In this document: piece after piece, positions 21,628 to 29,527 of the stretch
Numbering within the stretch: position 1 is the stretch's first letter
Layout of the letters: the number at the start of each line of letters is the position of its first letter
Source of the DNA: a beta proteobacterium L13
GTDB taxonomy: Bacteria; Pseudomonadota; Gammaproteobacteria; Burkholderiales; Chromobacteriaceae
Length of the DNA: 64,000 nt
Assembly: GCA_000335715.1 (NCBI GenBank)
Contig: AMYZ01000021.1
Location: forward strand, 1 to 64,000
Direction: 5' to 3'
Position numbers and translations under genes: made by a program
The notes under the pieces: generated by a model
Database searches by the model: none
Seen by the model: only the letters and a program-made list of their open reading frames with translations
Told to the model about the DNA's origin: nothing

Positions 21628-22547
21628 GTGCACCGCGTCGCGTAAAGCTGCCTATCAATGGCGTGCTGCTGCTGGACAAGCCTTATCTGCTAAGTAGCAA
21701 CACCGCCCTGCAGCGTGCGCGCTGGCTGTACAGTGCGGCCAAGGGTGGCCATACCGGCGTGCTGGACCCGCTGGCCACCGGCTTGCTGCCGCTGTGCTTT
21801 GGCGAGGCTACCAAGTTTTCCTCGTACCTGCTGGATGCCGATAAGGGCTACCGCGCTACGGTAAAGTTTGGCGAAGTCACCACCACCGGCGATATCGAGG
21901 GCGAAGTGCTGCTGCAGCGCCCGGTAGCGTTTACGCTGCCGCAGCTGCAGGCCGCCATTGCCGCGCATACCGGGCCCATCAGCCAGGTGCCGCCCATGTA
22001 TTCGGCACTGAAGCATCAGGGCAAGGCGCTGTACGAGTACGCGCGCGAGGGCATCGAGATCAAGCGCGAGGCGCGCGATGTCACTATTCACCGCATCGAC
22101 CTGATCTCGTTTGACGGCACCACGGCTGTTATCGACGTGCTGTGCAGCAAAGGCACGTATATCCGTACGCTAGGGCAGGATATTGGCGAGATGCTGGGTT
22201 GCGGTGCGCACCTTACCGGCCTGCGCCGCACCACGACGGGTGGTTTTTTGCTGGAAAACGCCATCACGCTGGAGCAGCTGGAGGCTACGCCGCCCGAGGC
22301 GCGCGGCCAACTACTGCTACCGATAGACGTGCTGGTGGCACATTTTGGCGAGCAGACCCTCCCTGCGCGCGACGCCGAGCGTTTTTGTCACGGCCAAGCC
22401 GTGCGTGCGCCGGAAAAGTGTGAGACAATGCGCCGTTTTCGTGTATACCGCGAGGCAACGCGAGAATTTCTCGGGCTGGCCGAGGCAAGAGACGACAGTC
22501 TGTTGCACCCTGTCCGGGTAACGGCTGCTCCGGCAGCCGCTGTGTGA
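21624..22547 (+). CDS. truB: tRNA pseudouridine-55 synthase TruB
   Basis: A 307-aa enzyme that makes pseudouridine 55 in the tRNA T loop. Motif I is INGVLLLDKP; the catalytic Asp48 sits in GGHTGVLDPLATGLLPLCFGEATKF. Later motifs are YSALKHQGKALYEYAREG and CSKGTYIRTLGQDIGEMLGCGAHLTGLRR. The C-terminal part resembles a PUA domain. It is translationally coupled to rbfA and lies 72 nt before rpsO. Confidence 0.97.
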   Translation: MSAPRRVKLPINGVLLLDKPYLLSSNTALQRARWLYSAAKGGHTGVLDPLATGLLPLCFGEATKFSSYLLDADKGYRATVKFGEVTTTGDIEGEVLLQRPVAFTLPQLQAAIAAHTGPISQVPPMYSALKHQGKALYEYAREGIEIKREARDVTIHRIDLISFDGTTAVIDVLCSKGTYIRTLGQDIGEMLGCGAHLTGLRRTTTGGFLLENAITLEQLEATPPEARGQLLLPIDVLVAHFGEQTLPARDAERFCHGQAVRAPEKCETMRRFRVYREATREFLGLAEARDDSLLHPVRVTAAPAAAV

Positions 22548-22619
22548 AGTGTAGGTGGGTTCCGGCTCGCCGCACTTGTCGGGTTTTACCGCCCTAAACC
22601 GATATTGGAGTAATTCCTC

Positions 22620-22889
22620 ATGGCAATGAACGCCGAAAAAAAAGCAGTCATCGTTAAAGATTTCCAGCGTAAAGAAAACGACACCGGTTCCAGCGAAGTT
22701 CAAGTAGCCCTGCTGACCGCTCGTATCAACGACCTGACTCCGCACTTCAAAGCCAACACCAAAGATCACCACAGCCGTCGTGGCCTGCTGAAACTGGTGA
22801 GCCGTCGTCGTCGTCTGCTTGACTACCTCAAGCGCACTGACGCTGAAAGCTACCGCGCTCTGATCGCTCGTCTGGGTCTGCGCAAGTAA
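22620..22889 (+). CDS. rpsO: 30S ribosomal protein S15
   Basis: An 89-aa primary 16S rRNA binding protein. The signature is [23 protein letters not shown], then [26 protein letters not shown]. Length and sequence are typical. A strong terminator follows, and then pnp, the usual rpsO-pnp order. Confidence 0.99.
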   Translation: MAMNAEKKAVIVKDFQRKENDTGSSEVQVALLTARINDLTPHFKANTKDHHSRRGLLKLVSRRRRLLDYLKRTDAESYRALIARLGLRK

Positions 22890-22903
22890 TCGGTTTGAAT
22901 TCG

Positions 22904-22938
22904 AAAAAGTCGCAGCCCGTCTGCGACTTTTTCGTTTC
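22904..22938 (+). terminator. Terminator of rpsO
   Basis: AAAAAGTCGCAG (22904-22915) and CTGCGACTTTTTC (22921-22933) form a 12-bp stem around CCCGT, followed by T-rich sequence, 15 nt after the rpsO stop codon. Confidence 0.9.
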
Positions 22939-22962
22939 TGCAGTGGCAGTATCTGTAAGTTA

Positions 22963-22990
22963 TTGAGTCAACGGGGGGAGCCTCTATAAA
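22963..22990 (+). promoter_or_regulatory. Probable promoter of pnp
   Basis: TTGAGT (22963-22968) and TATAAA (22985-22990) are separated by 16 nt, after the rpsO terminator and about 70 nt before the GTG start of pnp. The transcript leader would be about 60 nt. Confidence 0.55.
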
Positions 22991-23059
22991 TCTGCATCAT
23001 GCTGGTGCCGATTCGTAGGGGTTCCCGTTGCATAAAGTACCTAATGAAGGGCACCTCAA

Positions 23060-25201
23060 GTGTTTAACAAAATTACCAAGTCGTTCCAGTACGGCAAACA
23101 CACTGTTACCCTGGAAACCGGTGAAGTAGCGCGCCAGGCATCCGGCGCTGTACTGGTGTCGGTAGAAGATACCGTGGTTCTGGTGTCGGTTGTCGGCTCC
23201 AAAAACGTGAAACCAGGCCAGGACTTCTTCCCGCTGACCGTGGACTACCTGGAGCGTACTTACGCTGCCGGCAAGATCCCTGGCGGTTTCTTCAAGCGTG
23301 AAGGCAAGCAGTCCGAAAAAGAAATCCTGACCAGCCGCCTGATCGATCGCCCGATTCGCCCGCTGTTCCCGGAAGGCTTCTACCACGACGTACAGATCGT
23401 GGCCACCGTGATGTCGCTGAACCCGGAAGTGGATTCCGACGTGCCAGCCATGATCGGCGCCTCCGCTGCCCTGGCCATCTCCGGCCTGCCGTTCAATGGC
23501 CCGATCGGTGCCGTGCGCGTAGGTTACGCCAATGGCGAGTACATCCTGAACCCGACCAAAACCGAGCTGCTGACCTCGGAAATGGATCTGGTCGTAGCCG
23601 GTACCGAGCGTGCCGTGCTGATGGTTGAGTCCGAAGCCAAAGAACTGTCCGAAGCCGTGATGCTGGGCGCCGTAGTGTTCGGCCACGACCAGATGCAGGC
23701 TGCCATCACCGCCATTAACGAGTTCGCAGACGAAGTGAACCCGGTAATGTGGGACTGGGAAGCCCCGGCCAAAAATGAAGCACTGATCGCCCAGATCCGT
23801 GACATCTCCGGAGAAGCCATCGCCAACGCCTTCCGCATCCGCCAGAAAGGCGCCCGCTCCGAAGCGCTGAACGCTGCCTGGGCTGCCGTGAAGGCCGCGC
23901 TGATCAACGAAGACACCGACACCCTGGTGGCTAACGAGATCAAAGGCATCTTCAAATCGCTGGAAGCCGAAATCGTGCGTGGCCAGATCCTGTCTGGCGA
24001 GCCACGTATCGATGGCCGCGACACCCGCACCGTACGCCCGATCGCCATCCGCACCGGCGTGCTGCCACGTGTACACGGCTCCTCGCTGTTCACCCGTGGT
24101 GAAACCCAGGCGATCGTGACCACCACCCTGGGCACCAAGCAGGACGAACAGATCATCGACGCGCTGGCCGGCGAATACACCGACCGCTTCATGCTGCACT
24201 ACAACTTCCCGCCGTACTCCACCGGTGAAGCTGGCCGCATGGGCCCGCCAAAACGCCGCGAAATCGGCCACGGCCGCCTGGCCAAGCGTGCGCTGGCACA
24301 AGTACTGCCATCCGAAACCGAATTCGGCTACACCATGCGTGTGGTATCCGAAATCACCGAATCCAACGGCTCCTCGTCGATGGCTTCCGTGTGCGGTGGC
24401 TGCCTGGCACTGCTGTCTGCCGGTGTACCGCTGAAAGCCCACGTGGCTGGTATCGCCATGGGCCTGATTCTGGAAGGCAACCGTTTTGCCGTGCTGACCG
24501 ATATCCTGGGTGACGAAGATCACCTGGGTGATATGGACTTCAAGGTAGCCGGTACCGCCGCTGGCGTGACTGCCCTGCAGATGGATATCAAGATCCAGGG
24601 CATCACCAAGGAAATCATGCAGATCGCGCTGGAACAAGCCAAAGACGGCCGCCTGCATATCCTGGGTCACATGAAAGAAGCCATCGAAGGTCCGCAAGAG
24701 CTGTCCACCCACGCGCCGCGTCTGTACGTGATGAAGATCAACCCGGAGAAAATCCGCGAAGTGATCGGTAAAGGTGGTGAAACCATCCGCGCCATCACCA
24801 AAGATACCGGCTGCGAGATCAACATCGAAGAAGACGGCACCATCACCATCGCCTCCGTGTCCAACGAAGGCGCCGAAGCTGCCAAGAAGCGTATCGAGGA
24901 AATCACCGCTGAAGTTGAAGTAGGCAAAGTCTACGAAGGCCCGGTAGTGAAGATTCTGGACAACAACGTGGGCGCCATTGTGTCCATCATGCCGGGCAAA
25001 GATGGTCTGGTACACATTTCGCAGATCGCTCACGAGCGCATAAAGAACGTGTCCGACTACCTGAAAGAAGGCCAGATCGTAAAAGTGAAAGCCATCGAGA
25101 TGGACGACCGCGGCCGCGTTCGTCTGTCCATCAAGGCTTTGCTGGACAACCCTGCAGCCCCGGCTGCCCAGGGTGACTTCGGTCTGAAATCCGGCGCCTA
25201 A
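23060..25201 (+). CDS. pnp: Polyribonucleotide nucleotidyltransferase (PNPase)
   Basis: A 713-aa trimeric phosphorolytic 3'-5' exonuclease and degradosome component. Two RNase PH-like domains are visible: the first from [25 protein letters not shown], the second from [29 protein letters not shown] with [16 protein letters not shown]. The C-terminus has a KH domain ([20 protein letters not shown], about residue 560-575) and an S1 domain ([31 protein letters not shown]). The start is GTG at 23060, with AAGGG 8 nt upstream. Confidence 0.98.
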   Translation: MFNKITKSFQYGKHTVTLETGEVARQASGAVLVSVEDTVVLVSVVGSKNVKPGQDFFPLTVDYLERTYAAGKIPGGFFKREGKQSEKEILTSRLIDRPIRPLFPEGFYHDVQIVATVMSLNPEVDSDVPAMIGASAALAISGLPFNGPIGAVRVGYANGEYILNPTKTELLTSEMDLVVAGTERAVLMVESEAKELSEAVMLGAVVFGHDQMQAAITAINEFADEVNPVMWDWEAPAKNEALIAQIRDISGEAIANAFRIRQKGARSEALNAAWAAVKAALINEDTDTLVANEIKGIFKSLEAEIVRGQILSGEPRIDGRDTRTVRPIAIRTGVLPRVHGSSLFTRGETQAIVTTTLGTKQDEQIIDALAGEYTDRFMLHYNFPPYSTGEAGRMGPPKRREIGHGRLAKRALAQVLPSETEFGYTMRVVSEITESNGSSSMASVCGGCLALLSAGVPLKAHVAGIAMGLILEGNRFAVLTDILGDEDHLGDMDFKVAGTAAGVTALQMDIKIQGITKEIMQIALEQAKDGRLHILGHMKEAIEGPQELSTHAPRLYVMKINPEKIREVIGKGGETIRAITKDTGCEINIEEDGTITIASVSNEGAEAAKKRIEEITAEVEVGKVYEGPVVKILDNNVGAIVSIMPGKDGLVHISQIAHERIKNVSDYLKEGQIVKVKAIEMDDRGRVRLSIKALLDNPAAPAAQGDFGLKSGA

Positions 25202-25234
25202 GCCAGATAGCCCTGTTACGGCAGGGTAGACAAA

Positions 25235-25271
25235 CCGCCTGTCAGCTCAAGCTGGCAGGCGGCTTTGCTTT
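25235..25271 (+). terminator. Terminator of pnp
   Basis: CCGCCTGTCAGC-TCAA-GCTGGCAGGCGG (25235-25262) followed by CTTTGCTTT; a 12-bp stem with one G-T, 33 nt after the pnp stop codon. Confidence 0.85.
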
Positions 25272-25285
25272 GTGGCCCAGGCATG

Positions 25286-25309
25286 AAAAAGCCACCCCGC
25301 AGGGTGGCT
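25286..25309 (-). terminator. Terminator of actP
   Basis: AAAAAGCCACC-CCGCAG-GGTGGC: a short GC-rich stem (25291-25296 with 25303-25308) with a T run on the minus strand, 40 nt past the actP stop codon. Confidence 0.75.
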
Positions 25310-25318
25310 GTGCTGGCT

Positions 25319-25338
25319 TGCGGCCAACGTTGGCCGCA
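25319..25338. repeat. Back-to-back decamer palindrome
   Basis: TGCGGCCAACGTTGGCCGCA is a perfect 20-bp palindrome formed by two decamers abutting with no spacer. With the flanking TT and AA/AG it extends to 22 bp. It lies between the actP terminator and the actP stop codon. Confidence 0.85.
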
Positions 25339-25348
25339 AGTGGTCTGC

Positions 25349-27013
25349 TTAGTGGTTGTGTGCGCCCGCAGCACCGTGGCCGGTTTGTGCGCGCACGAAC
25401 TGGTCGTCAAAGCGTGCACGCTCGGTAGCAGCGGCCGCACTGCGGTCTAGCAGCGACACCACAATGCTCACGGCAAAGGCCAGCGGCATGGAGAACAGCG
25501 CCGGGTGCTCGTACGGGAAGATGGCGGTTTCGTTGCCCAGTACCGTGACCCATACCGCTTTGGACAGGATCACCAGCGTCACCGCCGAAATCAGCCCGCT
25601 AAAGCCGCCCAGCAGCGCACCTCGGGTGGTGAGGTCTTTCCAGTACATGGACAGGATCAGGATAGGGAAGTTGGTGGATGCTGCCACGCCGAAGGTCAGG
25701 CCCACCAGGAAGGCCACGTTCTGTTTCTCGAACAGGATGCCCAGCACAATCGCCAGTACGCCGATGGCCACCGCGGCAATGCGCGATACTTTCAGCTCGG
25801 TTTTTTCGTCAGCCTTGCCTTTCATGATCACGGTAGCGTACAGGTCGTGAGAGATGGCCGACGCGCCCGCCAGTGCCAGGCCAGCCACCACCGCCAGGAT
25901 GGTGGCAAAGGCCACGGCAGACAAGAAGCCCAGGAACAGGTTGCCGCCCACGGCTTTGGCCAGATGCATGGCCACCATATTGCCGCCGCCTACCAGCTTG
26001 CCACCCAGCTCGCCGTTCACGAAGTACTGCGGGTCTTTACCGATGATCACCACCGCGGCAAAGCCCAGCGTGCACACCACCAGGAAGAAGAAGCCGATAA
26101 AGCCGGTAGCGTAGAACACCGATTTACGCGCTTCCTTGGCGTTGGGTACGGTAAAGAAGCGCATCAGGATGTGCGGCAGGCCGGCAATGCCGAATACCAG
26201 GCCCAGCGACATGGACGCCACGTTTACCGGGTCGGCCAGCATGCTGCCTGGGCCCATCATGCCCAGGCCGTCCTTGTGCACGGTAATGGCTTCGCGTGCC
26301 AGCGTTTCGTAGCTGAAGCCGAACTGTGCCATGGCCATGAAGGCCAAGGTGGTGCCGCCAGCCAGCAGCAGCACGGCCTTGATGATCTGCACCCAGGTGG
26401 TGGCGATCATGCCGCCAAAGATCACATAAGCCATCATCACCACGCCGACCACCACCACGGCTACCGGGTAGTCCAGGCCAAACAGCAGCTGGATCAGCTG
26501 GCCGGCACCTACCATCTGCACGATCAGGTAAAAGCTCACCACGGTCAGCGAGCCAAAAGCGGCAAAGGTGCGGATCTTGGTCTGGTCCAGCCGGTAGCTA
26601 GCGATGTCGGCAAAGGTGAAGCGGCCCAGGTTACGCAGGCGCTCGGCCATCAGGAAGGTAATGATGGGCCAGCCCACAAAGAAACCCACGGTATAGATAA
26701 AGCCATCGTAGCCTTTGGCAAACACCATGCTGGACAGGCCCAGCAGGGTGGCGGCCGACATGTAGTCGCCGGCAATCGCCAGGCCGTTCTGAAAGCCGGT
26801 GATGCCGCCGCCTGCGGTGTAAAAGTCACTGGCGGAGCGGGTGCGGCGCGAAGCCCAGTAGGTAATGCCCAGGGTCAGCACCACAAACACCATGAACATG
26901 CCGATGGCGGCCACATTCAGCGGCTGTTTTTCCACGGCACCAGCCATGGCAGGGCCGGCCAGGGCCAGCGGGCTGGCAGAGAGTGCCAGCAGGGTAGCGA
27001 AGGTGCGCATCAT
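25349..27013 (-). CDS. actP: Cation/acetate symporter ActP
   Basis: A 554-aa inner-membrane sodium:solute symporter (SLC5 family) importing acetate and similar short acids. An N-terminal cleavable-looking stretch ([18 protein letters not shown]) is followed by about 13 transmembrane segments. Family motifs are [33 protein letters not shown] and [13 protein letters not shown]. The tail is His/Ala/Gly rich. It overlaps yjcH by 4 nt, the usual yjcH-actP pair. acs itself is not in the window; an AMP-binding ligase lies upstream with a shared regulatory element. Confidence 0.96.
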   Translation of the reverse strand: MMRTFATLLALSASPLALAGPAMAGAVEKQPLNVAAIGMFMVFVVLTLGITYWASRRTRSASDFYTAGGGITGFQNGLAIAGDYMSAATLLGLSSMVFAKGYDGFIYTVGFFVGWPIITFLMAERLRNLGRFTFADIASYRLDQTKIRTFAAFGSLTVVSFYLIVQMVGAGQLIQLLFGLDYPVAVVVVGVVMMAYVIFGGMIATTWVQIIKAVLLLAGGTTLAFMAMAQFGFSYETLAREAITVHKDGLGMMGPGSMLADPVNVASMSLGLVFGIAGLPHILMRFFTVPNAKEARKSVFYATGFIGFFFLVVCTLGFAAVVIIGKDPQYFVNGELGGKLVGGGNMVAMHLAKAVGGNLFLGFLSAVAFATILAVVAGLALAGASAISHDLYATVIMKGKADEKTELKVSRIAAVAIGVLAIVLGILFEKQNVAFLVGLTFGVAASTNFPILILSMYWKDLTTRGALLGGFSGLISAVTLVILSKAVWVTVLGNETAIFPYEHPALFSMPLAFAVSIVVSLLDRSAAAATERARFDDQFVRAQTGHGAAGAHNH

Positions 27014-27321
27014 GGCTGGCTCTCCTGCAGGATGGTGGCGGTCAGACGGTCGAACTCGGTATTGGCGCGGTACACGTAATAGCCGGTGAGCGCCCAGGTA
27101 AACACGATGATGGCAGCGCCTACCGGTACGCCGACAGACAGCACGCCACCGCTGTGCAGTGCCTGATGCAAGGTGTCTGGTGCCAGTGCTACCACCAGCA
27201 TGTACAGGTAATAAGTGCCCAGTGTGAGCGCGGCCAGGGTCCAGGCCAGGGTAGAGCGCCTTTTCACCAGGGTGGCGAATTGCGGGTGTTGCCGGATGGC
27301 GTGTGTTGCATTGCCAGTCAT
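27010..27321 (-). CDS. yjcH: DUF485 membrane protein YjcH
   Basis: A 103-aa small membrane protein with two transmembrane segments ([20 protein letters not shown] and [22 protein letters not shown]). The N-terminal [13 protein letters not shown] and the late [17 protein letters not shown] are typical of DUF485. It is encoded directly before actP and translationally coupled to it. The function is unknown; genetic association suggests it assists the symporter. Confidence 0.93.
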   Translation of the reverse strand: MTGNATHAIRQHPQFATLVKRRSTLAWTLAALTLGTYYLYMLVVALAPDTLHQALHSGGVLSVGVPVGAAIIVFTWALTGYYVYRANTEFDRLTATILQESQP

Positions 27322-27418
27322 GATCTCTCCTGTTTCTCGGTTGTATTACTGCGGGGTGCCGCTCTGTGGCGGCTGCTATCGAGCTTTTGCTCGCTTATGC
27401 CTGATGATTCCCTGTCAA

Positions 27419-27449
27419 CCTTGCGCAACTGTGTGCGAAATGTAACGAA
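27419..27449 (-). promoter_or_regulatory. Conserved element upstream of yjcH-actP
   Basis: Starting with CCTTGCGCAA and ending with TGTAACGAA on the plus strand, this 31-bp block matches the block at 29408-29438 in 26 of 31 positions. Similarity continues toward the gene as GGTTG, AATCATC and ATAA. It contains the palindrome TTGCGCAA and lies about 98 nt before the yjcH start. It is a candidate activator site of a shared regulator. The rest of the 387-bp spacer holds the acyl-CoA synthetase terminator and a decamer pair. Confidence 0.6.
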
Positions 27450-27569
27450 ACATGAACGCGGCATGTTTGGCCCCCAGGCGAGGTCTAGCGGGGGTTTTTG
27501 CTGGCTGTGGCCACGTGTGCGCGCCTGTGGGCGTGGCAGCCTTGCAACAAAATGTGGCGGGCAGCAGGG

Positions 27570-27597
27570 CAAAAAAATCCCCGCCGAGGCGGGGGAA
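27570..27597 (-). terminator. Terminator of the acyl-CoA synthetase gene
   Basis: AAAAAAATCCCCGCC-GAG-GCGGGGGAA: a 7-8 bp GC stem with a T run on the minus strand, 110 nt after the stop codon at 27709. Confidence 0.7.
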
Positions 27598-27648
27598 TAA
27601 GGGGGAAATGTTCGCAGCGTAGCTACGAGGCCTGCCATGCCGGCACGA

Positions 27649-27688
27649 TGCGGCCAACCAGAACACCCCTGTTGCAGGGTTGGCCGCA
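27649..27688. repeat. Inverted decamer pair, stem-loop
   Basis: TGCGGCCAACC (27649-27659) and GGTTGGCCGCA (27678-27688) form an 11-bp perfect stem around an 18-nt loop, 20 nt after the acyl-CoA synthetase stop codon. No T run follows on either strand. Confidence 0.8.
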
Positions 27689-27708
27689 GGCACTGCCGGT
27701 GCGGCGGG

Positions 27709-29349
27709 TTACTGGATGGCAGCGGCAGCGTTGGTTTGCTGGCGCAGCAGAAACTTCTGGATCTTGCCGGTAGAGGTCTTGGGGATGGGCCCGAAGATGA
27801 TGCGTTTGGGCACCTTGAACCGTGCCAGGTGGGCGCGGCAGTGTTCGATCACCGCCGCTTCGTCGCCCTCTACGCCTTCGCGCAGCTCCAGGAAGGCGCA
27901 CGGTACCTCGCCCCATTTCGGGTCCGGCAGCGCCACCACGGCGGCGGAAATCACGCCGGGGAAGCGGCACAGCACGTCTTCCACCTCGATGGACGAGATA
28001 TTCTCGCCACCGGAAATAATGATGTCCTTGGAGCGATCCTTGATCTTCACGTAGCCGTCGGGCTGGATCACCGCCAGGTCGCCGGTGTGGAACCAGCCGC
28101 CGGCTAGCGACTCTTCGGTAGCGCGCGCGTTTTTCAGGTAGCCCTTCATCACTAGGTTGCCGCGGAACATGATCTCGCCCATGGTTTCGCCGTCGTGCGG
28201 GACTTCGGTCATGGTGGCCGGGTCCATTACCGTCATGCCTTGCTGCATGGTGTAGCGCACGCCCTGGCGGCCGTTGCGCTCGGTGCGCCCGCCAATATCC
28301 ATGTCAGCCCATTCGTCCTGCTTGGCGCATACCGAGGCCGGGCCGTAGGTTTCGGTCAGCCCGTACACGTGGGTGATGTTGAAGCCCAGGGTTTCCATGC
28401 CCTCGATCACCGCCGACGGTGGCGCGGCGCCGGCCACCAGGCAGTTCACCTGATGGTTGATGCCTTGCTTGCAGTCGTCCGGGGCGTTGATCAGCATGTT
28501 GTGCACGATGGGCGCGCCGCAGTAGTGGCTCACGCGGTGGGTCTTGATCAGCTCGAAAATCAGGCGCGGGTCTACGCGGCGCAGGCACACATTGGTGCCT
28601 ACGTTGGCCGCCATGGTCCACGGGAAGCACCAGCCATTGCAGTGGAACATCGGCAGCGTCCACAGATAGGTGGCGTGGCGAGGCATGCCCCAGTCCAGGA
28701 TATTGCAGCTGGCGTTCAGGTAGGCGCCACGGTGGTGGTAGACCACACCTTTGGGGTTGCCGGTGGTGCCGGAGGTGTAATTCAGCGAGATGGCGTCCCA
28801 CTCGTTTTCTGGCAGCTGCCAGGCGTAGTCGGGGTCGCCGCCGGCGATAAAGGCTTCGTACTCGATAGTGCCCAGGCGTTTGCCCGGGCCGCTGTATTCC
28901 GGGTCGTCTACGTCAATCACCAGAATCGGCTTGTCCAGTAGCGCCAGCGCCGGGGCGATGGTGAACGAAAACTCGCGGTCGGTAATCAGTACCCTTGCTT
29001 CGCCGTGCTGCAGCATGAAGGCGATGGCTTCCGGGTCCAGGCGGGTGTTGAGGGTGTTCAGCACGGCGCCGCACATCGGCACGCCAAAGTGGCAGTCCAG
29101 CATGGCCGGTATGTTTGGCAGCATCACCGCCACGGTGTCGCCTTTACTGATGCCATGGCTGGCCAGCGCGCTGGCCAGGCGGCGGCTGCGTTCGTAGGCC
29201 TGCTGCCAGCTAAAACGCTGGCTGCCGTGCACGATGGCGGTACGGTGCGGGTATACCGCCGCAGCGCGTTCGATATAGCTCAGCGGCGACAGCGGCACAT
29301 GGTTGGCCGCAGTTTGGGGCAGGTCTTGCTGGTAGCTGTGCAGGGACAT
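27709..29349 (-). CDS. Acyl-CoA synthetase (AMP-dependent ligase)
   Basis: A 546-aa cytosolic ANL-superfamily ligase that joins a carboxylic acid to CoA via an acyl-adenylate. Motifs: P-loop YTSGTTGNPKGVVYHH (about 190-205), HVYGLTETYGP, GWFHTGDLAVIQPDGYVKIKDRSKDII and the C-terminal PKTSTGKIQKFLLR with the adenylating Lys. The FHCNGWCFPW segment is typical of medium-chain or methylmercaptopropionate-type ligases, but the substrate cannot be fixed. The start at 29349 (MSLHSYQQD) has GAGGAG upstream; the longer frame to 29406 has none. It is divergent from the hybrid kinase, and its upstream element matches that of yjcH-actP. Confidence 0.9.
   Translation of the reverse strand: MSLHSYQQDLPQTAANHVPLSPLSYIERAAAVYPHRTAIVHGSQRFSWQQAYERSRRLASALASHGISKGDTVAVMLPNIPAMLDCHFGVPMCGAVLNTLNTRLDPEAIAFMLQHGEARVLITDREFSFTIAPALALLDKPILVIDVDDPEYSGPGKRLGTIEYEAFIAGGDPDYAWQLPENEWDAISLNYTSGTTGNPKGVVYHHRGAYLNASCNILDWGMPRHATYLWTLPMFHCNGWCFPWTMAANVGTNVCLRRVDPRLIFELIKTHRVSHYCGAPIVHNMLINAPDDCKQGINHQVNCLVAGAAPPSAVIEGMETLGFNITHVYGLTETYGPASVCAKQDEWADMDIGGRTERNGRQGVRYTMQQGMTVMDPATMTEVPHDGETMGEIMFRGNLVMKGYLKNARATEESLAGGWFHTGDLAVIQPDGYVKIKDRSKDIIISGGENISSIEVEDVLCRFPGVISAAVVALPDPKWGEVPCAFLELREGVEGDEAAVIEHCRAHLARFKVPKRIIFGPIPKTSTGKIQKFLLRQQTNAAAAIQ
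29301..29311 (+). repeat. Decamer copy inside the acyl-CoA synthetase
   Basis: GGTTGGCCGCA lies near the 5' end of the gene and is read on the coding strand as AAN (TAANHV). It is one of 28 intragenic copies; the others are listed in the findings. Confidence 0.7.
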
Positions 29350-29407
29350 CCGGTCACACTCCTCTGTCTGTGTTGCTGTCATTATCTGCACGATGATTGC
29401 CCCCAAC

Positions 29408-29438
29408 CCTTGCGCAAGTTTGTGGCAATTGTAACGAA
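29408..29438 (-). promoter_or_regulatory. Conserved element upstream of the acyl-CoA synthetase
   Basis: The second copy of the 31-bp element (CCTTGCGCAA ... TGTAACGAA) lies 59 nt before the ligase start and in the divergent spacer to the hybrid kinase. On the minus strand a -10-like GATAAT follows 23 nt after TTGCGCAA, with no good -35 box, as expected for an activated promoter. Confidence 0.6.
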
Positions 29439-29527
29439 TGATTTCAACCGTGCTTTTGTGGGGCCAGCTGGCCTAAAATCGGGCTTTGTTCGATAAGACA
29501 TTGCCATCGGCCGGAGAAAACGTCGTC

